Assembly: GCF_000300275.1 (NCBI RefSeq)
Contig: NZ_AMRN01000006.1
Span: 62,001-126,000, forward strand
Length of the DNA stretch: 64,000 nucleotides
From: Thalassospira profundimaris WP0211
GTDB taxonomy: Bacteria > Pseudomonadota > Alphaproteobacteria > Rhodospirillales > Thalassospiraceae
Direction: 5' to 3'
The position numbers and the translations under genes are program-made. This document shows positions 36,914 to 47,254 of the stretch, piece after piece. Position 1 is the stretch's first letter. The number at the start of each line of letters is the position of its first letter. Below the pieces are notes generated by a model, which was not told where the DNA came from, ran no database searches, and saw only the letters and a list, made by a program, of their open reading frames with translations.

Positions 36914-38958
36914 CGGCAAACGATGTCACCAAGCCGGCAGAAGGTGATGAACCAAGACCTGCCGGTGAAATAACCTGGCAGGATGGCAATGTGCCGTTCT
37001 CTCCGCATTTTGGTGATATCTATTTCAATCCCAAGGATGGGCTTGCTGAAACGCGCTATGTGTTTCTTGAGGGCAACAACCTTCCATCTGCCTGGCAGGA
37101 CCGCGAAAGCTTTGCTATTGGCGAAACCGGCTTTGGCACTGGACTGAATTTTCTGGCCGCTTGGCAATGCTGGGATAGTGATCCCAAACGATCCAGACGC
37201 CTGCATTTCGTTTCCGTTGAAAAATACCCGCTGTCGCGCGATGACATGATCCGGGCGCACCAGCGCTGGCCGGAACTGTCGCAATATTCCAACCAGCTTG
37301 CCGAAATCTGGCCGCATGAAACCATGTTGCCCGGTGTACACCGTTTTTCCCTTGCCGATGCCGATGTCAGCCTGACGCTTCTGATCGGCGATGCGATTGA
37401 ATGCTGGTCTGGCTATGACGGGAATATTGATTGCTGGTTTCTTGATGGCTTTGCGCCCGCGCGCAATCCCGATATGTGGCATCCGGACCTGTTTGCTGCC
37501 CTTGCCAGCGCGTCCAACCCGCGTGGTGCGAGCCTTGCGACTTTTACTGCCGCACGCATTGCCCGCGACGGTCTGGAAAGTGCCGGATTTGAAATCAGCA
37601 AGCGCAAAGGGTTTGGCTACAAGCGCGACATGATCACGGCAACGCTTTCGGCACCGGTTGGTGACAGCGACGATGCGCCAGACCTTTTCGAAATCGCCGA
37701 TGATCCTTGGTTTAACCTGCCCCGCCCCAAGAAAACCAAATCTGTCGCCGTTATCGGTGGGGGGCTTGCCGGTGCGGCCTGCGCGAATGCCTTAAACGCA
37801 CGTGGCGTTGCCGTGACCCTTTTTGAAAAGGCAGATCAACTGGCCAATGCCGCATCGGGCAATCCGATTGGCATGTTGGAGCCCTATCTGACCGTTGATG
37901 ATGCCATCATGGGCCGGTTTTATGAGGCTGGTTATCGTTTCAGCCATCGCAAGATCAAAAAACTTTCCAATCAGGGGTTGGTCGAGGCCGATTTCTGCGG
38001 TGTGATTGATCTTGCCACCAGTGCACGCAAACGTGAAAGGCTTGATGGCCTGATCGCGCGCCTTGGCGACAAACCCGACCTTGTCGAGGCGCTTGACGGT
38101 GATCAGGCCTCAGAACGATTTGGCCTGCCCTTGCCCTATGGCGGTGTTTTTTATCCATCCGCCGGCTGGGTTAATCCGCCGTCGGTGGTACGGGCTTTTT
38201 CTGATGGTATAGATATTCGGCTTTCAACAACCATCACGGCCATTAGCGATGCTGAACAAGGCAAAGTCCTGACCGATGAAAACGGGGCTTCCTATGGGCC
38301 GTTTGATGCCGTTATCATCGCTGGCGCGCTTGAAACGCAAATGCTCAATCAGACAAGCTGGCTTAGAGATCACCTGAACCCTGTTCGTGGTCAGATCAGC
38401 TTTTTGCCAGAAGAAATCTTGGCAAACCTTGGCGATGGGTCTGCCATTAAGTGCGTTCTGAGCCACAAGGGCTACATCACACCAGCGCGCGATGGCCTGC
38501 ATGTATTTGGGGCCACTTTTGGACGTGACGATGCGCAGACGGACCTACGCGAAGATGACCACGCATTTAACATAAACCAGCTTGGAAAAGTCCTGCCCGA
38601 TGTTGCGGAAAAGCTCTCGCCTGACATGCTTCAAGGCCGGGCATCCTTGCGCACGACAACCGCGGATCACCTGCCCCTGATCGGTCCTGCGCCGGATTTT
38701 GACGCCTATCTTGCGTCATATGGCGACATCGACAAGGGCAAAAAAGGCGCGCGATATATCGATGCGCCCTACCACAAAGACGTGTATATCTGTACCGGTT
38801 TCGGGGCCCGCGGACTGATCGGCGCCCCGCTTGCCGCCGAGATTCTTGCCAGTGAGATTTGCGATATGCCCCTGCCTCTGGAAAAAGTGCTGATGCATGC
38901 CATTCATCCGGCGCGTTTCATCATTCGCGGCCTCAAGCGTCGGCAACTCACCGCATGA
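36910..38958 (+). CDS. mnmC: Bifunctional tRNA modification protein MnmC
   Basis: A 682-residue two-domain enzyme finishing mnm5s2U34 in tRNA wobble positions. The N-terminal methyltransferase domain (about 15-255) has the SAM loop GETGFGTGLNFL and the FLDGFAPARNPDMW motif. The C-terminal FAD oxidase (about 278-660) starts with VIGGGLAGAACANAL and removes the carboxymethyl group. Both domains are complete. It overlaps dusA by four bases upstream and the MFS gene by four bases downstream. Confidence 0.95.
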   Translation: MTANDVTKPAEGDEPRPAGEITWQDGNVPFSPHFGDIYFNPKDGLAETRYVFLEGNNLPSAWQDRESFAIGETGFGTGLNFLAAWQCWDSDPKRSRRLHFVSVEKYPLSRDDMIRAHQRWPELSQYSNQLAEIWPHETMLPGVHRFSLADADVSLTLLIGDAIECWSGYDGNIDCWFLDGFAPARNPDMWHPDLFAALASASNPRGASLATFTAARIARDGLESAGFEISKRKGFGYKRDMITATLSAPVGDSDDAPDLFEIADDPWFNLPRPKKTKSVAVIGGGLAGAACANALNARGVAVTLFEKADQLANAASGNPIGMLEPYLTVDDAIMGRFYEAGYRFSHRKIKKLSNQGLVEADFCGVIDLATSARKRERLDGLIARLGDKPDLVEALDGDQASERFGLPLPYGGVFYPSAGWVNPPSVVRAFSDGIDIRLSTTITAISDAEQGKVLTDENGASYGPFDAVIIAGALETQMLNQTSWLRDHLNPVRGQISFLPEEILANLGDGSAIKCVLSHKGYITPARDGLHVFGATFGRDDAQTDLREDDHAFNINQLGKVLPDVAEKLSPDMLQGRASLRTTTADHLPLIGPAPDFDAYLASYGDIDKGKKGARYIDAPYHKDVYICTGFGARGLIGAPLAAEILASEICDMPLPLEKVLMHAIHPARFIIRGLKRRQLTA

Positions 38959-40169
38959 ACACGCCAAACGCCACACCATCATCGAAACCATCACCAGCCA
39001 CCGACCCGGACCGGATGAAAACGGCGGCAACGCTGGCGTTGTTCTTTTCCGGACTGTTTCTGATTCAGGGTGTTTTTCTGCCTTATTGGCCGGTCTGGCT
39101 AAAATCCCAGGGATTATCGGCAGCCGAAATCGGGATCTTGTTATCACTGCCGAACTGGGTGCGTGTCTTTGCCGATCCGTTGATTGCCCAACGCGCTGAT
39201 CGCACCGGCAATCGCAAGACCCCGATGATGTGGCTTGCCGGGATCTATGTTTTATCCATTCTGGCCTTCCCCATCTCGAGCGATTTCTGGTGGCTTGCCG
39301 CCCTTTCCGTCGTGATCGGCTTTACCTTCTCGCCGCTGCTGCCGCTTGGCACGACCATTACGGTGCATGAATGTAAGGCGCGTGAACTTGATTATGGTCG
39401 GGTGCGGCTGTGGGGATCGCTTGCCTTCATTCTGGCATCCTATGGGGCGGGCTGGGTTCTGGATGGAACATCGACGGAATGGATCGTCTGGATGCTGTTC
39501 GTTGCGGGGATCGTGAATTTTGCGATTACCACCCGCATGCCTGACCCGCAGACAGATCGTCCGCTCAGATCCGGTTCTTCGCTGATGTATCTGCTGCGCA
39601 AACCGGTTTTCCTGATTTATCTTGCCTGCATCGGATTTGCCCAGGGTGCTCATGGCACCTATTACGCCTTTGCCTCTGTCCATTGGGAATCAGCCGGTTA
39701 CTCGCATGAAATGATTGGCGTTTTCTGGTCAATTGGTGTGATTGCCGAGATCGTTCTGTTTGCTGTCGCCGGGCGGTTTGTCCGTGGTCGCCATCCCGGT
39801 ATCTTGTTTGCGATTGGTGCGGGATCAGGAATTTTACGCTGGATTGTACTGGGCACAACCGACAATCTATGGTTGATTATCTTGGTTCAACCCCTTCATG
39901 CTATGACATTCGGGATCACGCATTTGGCCGCTGTCAGTTTTATCGCCCGCGCCATACCCCAACAACTTGCCACCTCGGCACAAAGCCTGATGGCAACACT
40001 GTCCATGGGCGTTTTCCTTGGTAGCAGCATCTGGATTTCCGGCCCGCTGTATGAACAGTTCGGATCGCAGGTCTATTACCTGATGGCGGTATTTTCGGCG
40101 ATTTCGATGGGATTTGCGATTGTGCTGACACGAGCCTGGCGCGGAGAGGATCAGACTTTTTGCAACTGA
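38955..40169 (+). CDS. MFS transporter, HcaT-like
   Basis: A 404-residue major-facilitator protein with about twelve TM segments, of the MFS_1_like branch that includes the 3-phenylpropionate transporter HcaT and nucleoside transporters. The opening FFSGLFLIQGVFLPYWPVWLKSQGLSA and RVRLWGSLAFI are typical. ATG 38955 overlaps the mnmC stop (ATGA); ATG 39015 is an alternative that drops a polar 20-residue leader. The coupling to tRNA-modification genes gives no hint about the substrate. Confidence 0.85.
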   Translation: MNTPNATPSSKPSPATDPDRMKTAATLALFFSGLFLIQGVFLPYWPVWLKSQGLSAAEIGILLSLPNWVRVFADPLIAQRADRTGNRKTPMMWLAGIYVLSILAFPISSDFWWLAALSVVIGFTFSPLLPLGTTITVHECKARELDYGRVRLWGSLAFILASYGAGWVLDGTSTEWIVWMLFVAGIVNFAITTRMPDPQTDRPLRSGSSLMYLLRKPVFLIYLACIGFAQGAHGTYYAFASVHWESAGYSHEMIGVFWSIGVIAEIVLFAVAGRFVRGRHPGILFAIGAGSGILRWIVLGTTDNLWLIILVQPLHAMTFGITHLAAVSFIARAIPQQLATSAQSLMATLSMGVFLGSSIWISGPLYEQFGSQVYYLMAVFSAISMGFAIVLTRAWRGEDQTFCN

Positions 40170-40227
40170 TTAAACTTACCGGCACCGATAGAAACACAAT
40201 AATTTTGAACTCAAAGGGGCCTTTGAT

Positions 40228-41085
40228 ATGACCTCGATGCCGTTCTCTTTAAGAATGCGCCGCTTGAAACTTGGTTTGAAAACACTGATTGGCGCCGAGC
40301 CTGCTGGCTATTTCATTCCTTATCGCTATGCCAGCGAGACGGCAAAGGCTGTCGGGCGCCCGACCTACCCGGCAATCGAAACCATGATGGACACAGCCGC
40401 CCCCACAATGAAGGCCTGGCTGACCAAGGCCGCCAGTTATCAGGAGGCGTTTGCCAGCTTCGGCAATGCCACCCCACCGGATCCCCGCTGGCAACAAAGC
40501 TGGTTTCCGCGCCTTGATGGCATGATGGCCTATGTCTTTACCCGTGAATTTCGCCCGGACCGGATCATTGAAATCGGGTCGGGTCATTCGACGCGGTTTT
40601 ATTACCGGGCGATCAAGGACGGCGAACTCGATACGGCATTTCATGCGATTGATCCGGCACCACGCGCCGATATCGCGAAGCTTCCGATCACCGTCGAACG
40701 CACCATCGTGCAAAAAGCCGATCCATCGGTCTTCAAAACCCTGACCGGTGCGGATTTCCTGTCGATCGACTCAAGCCACATCCTGATGCCCGGTACCGAT
40801 GTTGATCTGCTGTTTTCGTCGGTCATTCCGACCCTGCCAAGTGGGGCGATCATTCATATCCATGACATCACCCTGCCCGATGACTATCCGGAAATCTGGC
40901 AATGGCGCGGATATAACGAACAACAAGGCGTTGCCGCCCTTCTGGCTGGCGGCGGGTTTGAAATCATGTGGTCAAGCGCATATGCAACGACCCGCATGCG
41001 CGATGAGGTCGACCAATCCATAGCCAACGGCATACACCTTCCCGAAGGCGCGCATGAAACAAGTCTGTGGCTGCGCAAGCGCTAG
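40228..41085 (+). CDS. Class I SAM-dependent methyltransferase (Methyltransf_24-like)
   Basis: A 285-residue protein. The SAM-binding motif RIIEIGSGHSTRFYYRAI lies at about 111-128, then FHAIDPAPR carries the motif II acid, and DFLSIDSSHI corresponds to the later acidic motif. HIHDITLPDDYP resembles family-24 methyltransferases that act on sugars or small molecules. The target is unknown. AAAGGGG precedes ATG 40228 by about nine bases. It is separated from the MFS gene by 58 bases and ends in a strong terminator. Confidence 0.78.
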   Translation: MTSMPFSLRMRRLKLGLKTLIGAEPAGYFIPYRYASETAKAVGRPTYPAIETMMDTAAPTMKAWLTKAASYQEAFASFGNATPPDPRWQQSWFPRLDGMMAYVFTREFRPDRIIEIGSGHSTRFYYRAIKDGELDTAFHAIDPAPRADIAKLPITVERTIVQKADPSVFKTLTGADFLSIDSSHILMPGTDVDLLFSSVIPTLPSGAIIHIHDITLPDDYPEIWQWRGYNEQQGVAALLAGGGFEIMWSSAYATTRMRDEVDQSIANGIHLPEGAHETSLWLRKR

Positions 41086-41104
41086 GAAATAGACACCCAA
41101 AAAC

Positions 41105-41136
41105 AAAGGGCAGCCCAATGAGGCTGCCCTTTTTTC
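41105..41136 (+). terminator. Terminator after the methyltransferase gene
   Basis: AAAGGGCAGCC pairs with GGCTGCCCTTT around CAATGA, followed by a T run. Confidence 0.9.
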
Positions 41137-41154
41137 GTTTGGTGCGATGATGGA

Positions 41155-42324
41155 TCAGTTCTTGTAAGGATCCGCCGCATCCCGCAGGCCATCGCCCAGG
41201 AAGTTAAAGGCAAGCACCACGACGACAACCGGGACAACCGGCAACATCAGCCAGGGATAGACCGCGACCGCATTGATGTTTTGCGCTTCATTGAGCAACA
41301 CGCCCCAACTGGTCACCGGCGCGCGCAGGCCAAGCCCAAGGAAGCTCAGCGCGGTTTCACCAAGGATCATGTTGGGGATCGATAGCGTCACCGATGCAAT
41401 CAGGTGGCTGGCAAAGTTCGGCAGCAAGTGACGTGCAATGATCCGTTTGGGCTTCGCCCCCATCAGGCGTGCTGCCAGTGCATAGTCCTCTTCACGAAGC
41501 GCCAGCAGTTTCGATCGAACCGCGCGTGCAAGCCCCGTCCAGTCAATCAGGCCAAGAATGACCGTTATCCCGAAATAAATTAAGATCGGGCTCCAGGTCA
41601 CGGGCAATGCGGCTGAAAGCGCCATCCAAAGCGGAATTTCCGGCAAGGAACGGATGACTTCAATCGCACGCTGGGCTGTTGAATCCACCCAGCCACCGTA
41701 ATAACCGGCCGCCCCGCCGATCAGGATACCAAGAAGGAAACTGACGGAAATACCCACCAGACCAATGGTCAGCGAAACCCGCGCACCATAGATCATGCGA
41801 GACAACATGTCCCGACCAAGCCTGTCGGTGCCGAACATGAACAGCGTACCGTCTTCTGACGGGCAGACGAAATGGAAGTCCATATCGATCATGCCCCAGA
41901 ATTCATACTCATCCCCCGAACAGAAAAAGCGCAATGGCTCTATCCGGTCCGGATTGACCGTGTAAGTCGGTTTGAGTGTTTCCATATTGACGGAGAAATC
42001 GGTGCCATAGGTAAAAGGCCCGACAAATTCGCCGTCATGGAACAGATGAACACCCTGTGGCGGATGATGGATATATTCCGAATTGCGGGTTTCCTGCGCA
42101 TAGGGTGCAATGAATTCGACGATAAAGACCGACGCGTACATGATCGCCAGAACAATCAGTGAAAAATACGCCAGCCGGTGACGTTTCAACCGCCACCACA
42201 TCAATTGCCATTGCGAGGCAAGGAAATACTTTTCCTGCTCTGGCGTCAGTTCCTCGCGATCCCAGGGATCAAACGGCGCTGAATCAACAAAATGTTCGTT
42301 GCGCTTTTCGGTTTCCTTGCTCAA
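41155..42324 (-). CDS. ABC permease, OppC/DppC type, with extracytoplasmic insert
   Basis: Second permease of an Opp-family importer, 389 residues. The N-terminal OppC helix lies at about 52-72. A 95-residue polar stretch follows, absent from standard DppC, with two cysteines (FFCSG, FVCPS) that could form a periplasmic disulfide. The normal core starts at GTDRLGRDMLSRMIYGARVSL. The EAA loop is ALAARLMGAKPKRIIARHLLPN. The start overlaps the OppB-like stop by four bases. It is the last gene of the long minus-strand train. Confidence 0.9.
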   Translation of the reverse strand: MSKETEKRNEHFVDSAPFDPWDREELTPEQEKYFLASQWQLMWWRLKRHRLAYFSLIVLAIMYASVFIVEFIAPYAQETRNSEYIHHPPQGVHLFHDGEFVGPFTYGTDFSVNMETLKPTYTVNPDRIEPLRFFCSGDEYEFWGMIDMDFHFVCPSEDGTLFMFGTDRLGRDMLSRMIYGARVSLTIGLVGISVSFLLGILIGGAAGYYGGWVDSTAQRAIEVIRSLPEIPLWMALSAALPVTWSPILIYFGITVILGLIDWTGLARAVRSKLLALREEDYALAARLMGAKPKRIIARHLLPNFASHLIASVTLSIPNMILGETALSFLGLGLRAPVTSWGVLLNEAQNINAVAVYPWLMLPVVPVVVVVLAFNFLGDGLRDAADPYKN

Positions 42325-43319
42325 TTGCCGACCCCTCCCTGCAAACGAATGCGCGGGTCAAGCCAGGCAAGCAGAACATCGGAAACAAACATGCCCACAA
42401 CCGTCAAAAGGGCCAAGAACATCAGGAAGGAACCAGCCAGATACATGTCCTGACTTTGCAGTGCCGTAAGCAACATCGGTCCCGTGGTGGGTAGTGACAT
42501 CACCACCGACACCAGAACCGACCCCGACACCACCTGCGGCAGGATGTTACCAATGTCTGCGATGAACGGGTTAAGTGCCATGCGCAGCGGATACTTAAAC
42601 AATACCTTGGTCGGTGACAGGCCCTTCGCGTGGGCTGTAACCACATATTGCTTGCCCAGTTCATCAAGCAGGTTGGCGCGAAGACGGCGGATCATGGCGG
42701 CTGTCCCTGACGTCCCGATCACCACGACCGGTGCCCAAAGATGTTCAACAACCGACATCATCTTGGCGAAGGACCAGCCTTGGTTGATGTATTCCGGGTC
42801 CATCAGACCACCGATCGATGTTCCGAAAACGACGTTTGCGTAATAAAGCAGGATCAGAGCAAACAGGAAGTTCGGCATGGCAAGTCCAAGGAAGCCAAGC
42901 AAAGTGAAACCATAGTCGCCCCAGCTATATTGACGGGTTGCCGAATAGATTCCGATGGGGAAGCTGACGATGTAGATGAAGATCACCGTGCTGAAATTCA
43001 GCACCAGCGACAGCCAAAGCCGATCACCGACCACATCACTCACAGGCAGGTTATATTCAAATGAAAAGCCGAGATCGCCTTGCAAAAGCCCCCAGGCCCA
43101 TTCGGCGTATTGAATATAGATCGGCTGATCCAGGCCGTATTGCCGTTTGAGAAACTCGATCTTTGCCGGATCAACTGCCTCGCCCTGGGCTTGAAGCTCG
43201 TTGAGATACGTGGTCAGAAAGTCGCCGGGCGGCAGCTGAATGATGACAAACACCAGCACGCTGATCATAAACAGCGTGGGTATCATCACGAAAAGCCGTC
43301 TTGCCAGATAAGTCAGCAT
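42321..43319 (-). CDS. ABC permease, OppB/DppB type
   Basis: A 332-residue first permease of the importer. The start MLTYLARRLFVMIPTLFMISVLVF is the classic DppB N-terminus. The EAA-type loop VTAHAKGLSPTKVLFKYPLRMALNPF and the end DVLLAWLDPRIRLQ are standard. Length is normal, without the insert seen in its partner. It lies 77 bases downstream of the binding-protein gene and overlaps the OppC-like gene by four bases. Confidence 0.93.
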   Translation of the reverse strand: MLTYLARRLFVMIPTLFMISVLVFVIIQLPPGDFLTTYLNELQAQGEAVDPAKIEFLKRQYGLDQPIYIQYAEWAWGLLQGDLGFSFEYNLPVSDVVGDRLWLSLVLNFSTVIFIYIVSFPIGIYSATRQYSWGDYGFTLLGFLGLAMPNFLFALILLYYANVVFGTSIGGLMDPEYINQGWSFAKMMSVVEHLWAPVVVIGTSGTAAMIRRLRANLLDELGKQYVVTAHAKGLSPTKVLFKYPLRMALNPFIADIGNILPQVVSGSVLVSVVMSLPTTGPMLLTALQSQDMYLAGSFLMFLALLTVVGMFVSDVLLAWLDPRIRLQGGVGN

Positions 43320-43396
43320 CGGCGCTGTTGCTCCCCCGAGGTTGTTTTACGCCATTCCCTCAACGGCGCGAAACAACACGTTTTTAGTTAAAAAGA

Positions 43397-45328
43397 TTAC
43401 CGATCCCACCAGAAGGTATCAGGCCGATAAATCCCAAAGAACGCACCCGGCTCCCAGCTATGGATGCCTTTTTCGGGCACATTGCGCATGTCCTTGTCGA
43501 TAACGACCGGTTGCGGCACGTTGCCGATCAGACCGATTGAGAACATGTTTTCCGAATTGATATCGAGAATGGCCTGCCATGCTTGTTTCTGGCCGGCCTC
43601 ATTGCTGGTTTGCCACTTGCGATACTGTTCCATCAGTTCCTTGGCGGCTGGCATATCAGGTGCTTCGCCCGCCTCGCCGTCCGTTTGATAATATTGCCCC
43701 CATTTCGGCCATTGCAGGCTGTCTTGCAGAACAGGAACGAATTCATCAGGGGCAGTGTTGGGCGTCGCCAAGCCGTTATCAATACCGTTGAAAATCGACA
43801 TGATCGTCTCGCCGGTATAGGCACGGTTACGCATCACTTCGCGCTGCAGGCCCTTGACGAACAGCTTGATGCCAACCTGACGCCAACTGTCGCCAACCAG
43901 TTCAAGCATGTCGTCATGTTCAGGGTTTTCCCCGGACGTCTCGACAATGATTTCCATCGGGCGTCCATCCGGCAAAAGACGGATACCTTCGCCATTGCGT
44001 TCATCCAACCCCATTTTATCAAGCAATTGGTTTGCGGCCTTGACGTCGAAATCGGTATAACTTTCGCGATATTCCGGTTTGAATAACGGGCTTTTTGGCA
44101 AGACGGTATTGTTGGTCGGTTGCGCCAAACCAAAGAACATGACCCGGTTAATTTCGGTGCGGTTGATCGCCAAGGACAGTGCACGACGGAAACGGACGTC
44201 ACGCAGAACTTCGCGCCAGACCGGATCGCTGCAGGTCAGGTTGGGATACAATGCGGCATAAGCCCCTGCCCCGACATCCCAAAGACGCACATCATAATTC
44301 TGATTGGCTTCGGATTGCTTCAGGAACGTGTAGTCCTTAAGCGACAGAATCCTGCTTTGCAGATCGACCTCGCCCGCGCCGACTTTGGCCGGGACCAGCT
44401 TTGCGTTCGAGATATTGAAGATCATCCGGTCGATGTAAGGAAGCTGGTTACCTTCCGGATCGACGCGGTGATAATACGGGTTGCGCACAAAGACAAAGCG
44501 ATCAGACGGCTCCTCTGTCGTGATCAGCCATGGCTCCAGCGACGGGCGATGAATGTTGGAAAGCTTGTAGGGACGATCAATGTCCGTATGCAACACAGCC
44601 CAGCTACGCAGACCGCGTTCTTCAACCATCGCCTGAAGCTCGTCCGCATCGCGATAATTCTCATGGAACTGTTTCAGGTAGTGCGCCGGGCGATAAATAA
44701 ACGGCGGGCGGGTTGCAGCCAGTTCCGTCAGGAAAAACGGGTTTGGCTGTGACCAGCTGTAGCGAACTGTATATTCGTCTAGGATTTCAAAGGTTGCCGG
44801 TTCATTCCCGACAAACAGGAAACGCGGCGGCCCGACCGGAAAAAGTTCATCATTATTGACGATATCTTCCCAGTAATAGCGGAAATCCTCGGCCGTGAAC
44901 GGCTCGCCATCCGACCATTTGTGACCTTTGCGGATATGCAACGTGAAGACATTGCCTTCTTCGTTCACATCAAGCGCTTCAAGGATATCTGGACGCAGGT
45001 TCAGGTCCTGATCATAGCCAATCAAGCGGGCATAGCCGTAGACAACCGCCATACGGATATCTTTGGACCGCCCCATGATGGTGACAAATTCCCCACCATA
45101 CTTGCCGATTTCCTTACCCTCACCCGCAAAGTCAATCACATGCGGATGTTCTGGCAGGCGGTCGTTCATTGCCGGCAAAGACCCGCTTGCAACCGCATCC
45201 TTGAAATAAGGGACTTCTGCGTGCGCCGGTGCGACCAAGACACTTGCCGCCAGAAAACCTGTCGTCATCACAAGGCCGGAGAAGGCACGATGAATTTTAG
45301 ACATCGACGGGTTTAAAACACTGATCAT
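43397..45328 (-). CDS. Family-5 solute-binding protein (Opp/Dpp type)
   Basis: A large periplasmic binding protein of 643 residues (E. coli OppA is 543). The signal peptide runs to about residue 36 (APAHA/E). The mature part has the family-5 hallmark HIRKGHKWSDGEPFTAEDFRYYW region and the late R-x-A-LSLAINRTEI segment. The GEGKEIGKYGGEFV opening resembles family-5 members reported for oligosaccharides as well as peptides; this is suggestive only. ATG 45328 overlaps the ATPase stop (ATGA) and has GGAG nine bases upstream. Confidence 0.88.
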   Translation of the reverse strand: MISVLNPSMSKIHRAFSGLVMTTGFLAASVLVAPAHAEVPYFKDAVASGSLPAMNDRLPEHPHVIDFAGEGKEIGKYGGEFVTIMGRSKDIRMAVVYGYARLIGYDQDLNLRPDILEALDVNEEGNVFTLHIRKGHKWSDGEPFTAEDFRYYWEDIVNNDELFPVGPPRFLFVGNEPATFEILDEYTVRYSWSQPNPFFLTELAATRPPFIYRPAHYLKQFHENYRDADELQAMVEERGLRSWAVLHTDIDRPYKLSNIHRPSLEPWLITTEEPSDRFVFVRNPYYHRVDPEGNQLPYIDRMIFNISNAKLVPAKVGAGEVDLQSRILSLKDYTFLKQSEANQNYDVRLWDVGAGAYAALYPNLTCSDPVWREVLRDVRFRRALSLAINRTEINRVMFFGLAQPTNNTVLPKSPLFKPEYRESYTDFDVKAANQLLDKMGLDERNGEGIRLLPDGRPMEIIVETSGENPEHDDMLELVGDSWRQVGIKLFVKGLQREVMRNRAYTGETIMSIFNGIDNGLATPNTAPDEFVPVLQDSLQWPKWGQYYQTDGEAGEAPDMPAAKELMEQYRKWQTSNEAGQKQAWQAILDINSENMFSIGLIGNVPQPVVIDKDMRNVPEKGIHSWEPGAFFGIYRPDTFWWDR

Positions 45329-47253
45329 ATGGCGATCTCCGTAAAATCGGCACGTTCGGCACGAACAAAGTGATCTTCTGCGACCTGCATCATCTTGGGC
45401 TCGCTGGTCTGGTTGATCGTGAACGGGGCTGGCCACCGGGATGGATCAGATGCTTTGCCATCCATTATCTTGTCGAAATCAAGCAGATGATCCAGATCGG
45501 CAAACGGCACGGCATGCAGCAAAGCCTGCGTGTAGGGATGCATCGGGTTCTTGAACAGCACTTCACGTGGTGCGGACTCAACAATCCGCCCGGCACACAT
45601 CACGGCAATCCTGTCTGCAACGTAGTCCACGACCGCAAGATTGTGTGATATAAACAGATAGGTCAAATTAAGATCACGCTGCAAATCTTTTAAAAGATTA
45701 AGTATTTGCGCCTGAACCGATACATCAAGTGCCGATGTCGGCTCATCGAAAATCAACAAATCCGGCTTCAGGCTAAGCGCACGTGCAATCCCGATGCGCT
45801 GGCGCTGCCCGCCGGAAAAACTATGCGGATACCGGTTGAGAAAACGCGGATCAAGACCAACCAGGTCCATCAGTTCGAGCACCATTTTCTGTCGATAGTT
45901 ACTATCCCCGACACCGTGAATAAGCATGGGCTCGGTGATGATATCCTGAACCGTCATCCGCGGATTAAGCGATCCGAACGGGTCCTGAAAAACAAATTGT
46001 ATCCGCTTTCGGTACGGATTGAGCTGATCTTCATCAAGCCCGGTCAATTCAGTCATCTGCCCGCTTTCACCACGGAACAGAATGGAACCTTCATCCGGGC
46101 TCATCGCGCGCATGATCAGCTTGGAAAGCGTCGTTTTACCGCAACCACTTTCGCCCACCAGACCAACGCATTCGCCACGATTAACCGTCAGTGAGACGTC
46201 GGAAACTGCGGGTATAAGGCGCTCTTCGGATTTGATCCAGTTACCCTTGCGCGTGGTAAAGCTTTTGCTGAGATGGCGAACTGCCAGAACCGGTTCGCTT
46301 GCCATGGTCGGGTGCAGGGCCAAAGTTGCCGGAACATCGGATGTATTTTGTTGTGCGTTGCCATCACCTGCGCTGGCAAGAAGACTACCGGTTTTCGGCT
46401 TGATCTCGCGCAGCGGACGCAATCTTTCGTCCGGTCCCATATCAAAGTGCGGAACCGCCGCCAGCAATGATCGTGTATAGGTATGGCCGGGATTGATGAA
46501 CACATCGTCGGTCTTGCCAGCCTCGACCACCCGCCCGTCATAGATCACCACCATCCGGTCTGCCATGTTGGCAACCACACCAAGATCATGGGTGATCAAC
46601 AGAACCGACATCTGCAATTCTGCCTGCACTTCCTTGATCAGACGCAGAATTTGCGCCTGAATGGTTACATCAAGGGCGGTTGTAGGTTCATCCGCAATCA
46701 GCAAGGCCGGACGACAAACCAGTGCCATCGCAATCATCGCGCGCTGGCGCAGGCCACCGGAAAGTTCGAATGGATAAGTTTTCAGTGAACGCTTGGGCTG
46801 CGGAAAGCCGACCAGTGTCAGCATTTCAACGGCAAGCTCACGCGCCTCGGCCGATCCGACCTTGCGATGAAGCTTCACCGCCTCGCATATCTGATCGCCG
46901 ATTGTGTGGAGCGGCGATAGGGAACTCATCGGTTCCTGAAAAATCATCGAAATCCGGCCACCGCGAATGGCGCGCATGTCAGAGCCCGACCGATCCAGCA
47001 TGGCGATATCCACCCGGGTTCCGGGCTTTTTCGGATCGGCAAAGATGATAGATCCTTTGGTGACCTGGGCCACCTTTGGCAACAGGCCCATGATCGCCTG
47101 CGAAATGGTGCTTTTGCCCGATCCGGACTCACCAACCAGTGCCACGGTTTCTTGCGCACCGATGCGAAAGCTTACATTCTCGACAGCCTTGACACGCATG
47201 TGCGGCAGTACGAATTCAACTTTCAGATCCTTGATGCGCAGAATATCGGTCAT
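45325..47253 (-). CDS. Fused double ABC ATPase (DppD-DppF type)
   Basis: A 642-residue cytoplasmic protein carrying both ATPases of the importer. The first half has [24 protein letters not shown] (the second signature position reads LR, as in many DppD) and [11 protein letters not shown]. The second half has [24 protein letters not shown] and [12 protein letters not shown] linker near residue 300-330 contains the oligopeptide-transporter C-terminal region. Both sites look complete. It starts one base after the stop of the upstream membrane-protein gene and overlaps the binding-protein gene by four bases. Confidence 0.93.
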   Translation of the reverse strand: MTDILRIKDLKVEFVLPHMRVKAVENVSFRIGAQETVALVGESGSGKSTISQAIMGLLPKVAQVTKGSIIFADPKKPGTRVDIAMLDRSGSDMRAIRGGRISMIFQEPMSSLSPLHTIGDQICEAVKLHRKVGSAEARELAVEMLTLVGFPQPKRSLKTYPFELSGGLRQRAMIAMALVCRPALLIADEPTTALDVTIQAQILRLIKEVQAELQMSVLLITHDLGVVANMADRMVVIYDGRVVEAGKTDDVFINPGHTYTRSLLAAVPHFDMGPDERLRPLREIKPKTGSLLASAGDGNAQQNTSDVPATLALHPTMASEPVLAVRHLSKSFTTRKGNWIKSEERLIPAVSDVSLTVNRGECVGLVGESGCGKTTLSKLIMRAMSPDEGSILFRGESGQMTELTGLDEDQLNPYRKRIQFVFQDPFGSLNPRMTVQDIITEPMLIHGVGDSNYRQKMVLELMDLVGLDPRFLNRYPHSFSGGQRQRIGIARALSLKPDLLIFDEPTSALDVSVQAQILNLLKDLQRDLNLTYLFISHNLAVVDYVADRIAVMCAGRIVESAPREVLFKNPMHPYTQALLHAVPFADLDHLLDFDKIMDGKASDPSRWPAPFTINQTSEPKMMQVAEDHFVRAERADFTEIAI

Positions 47254-47254
47254 T

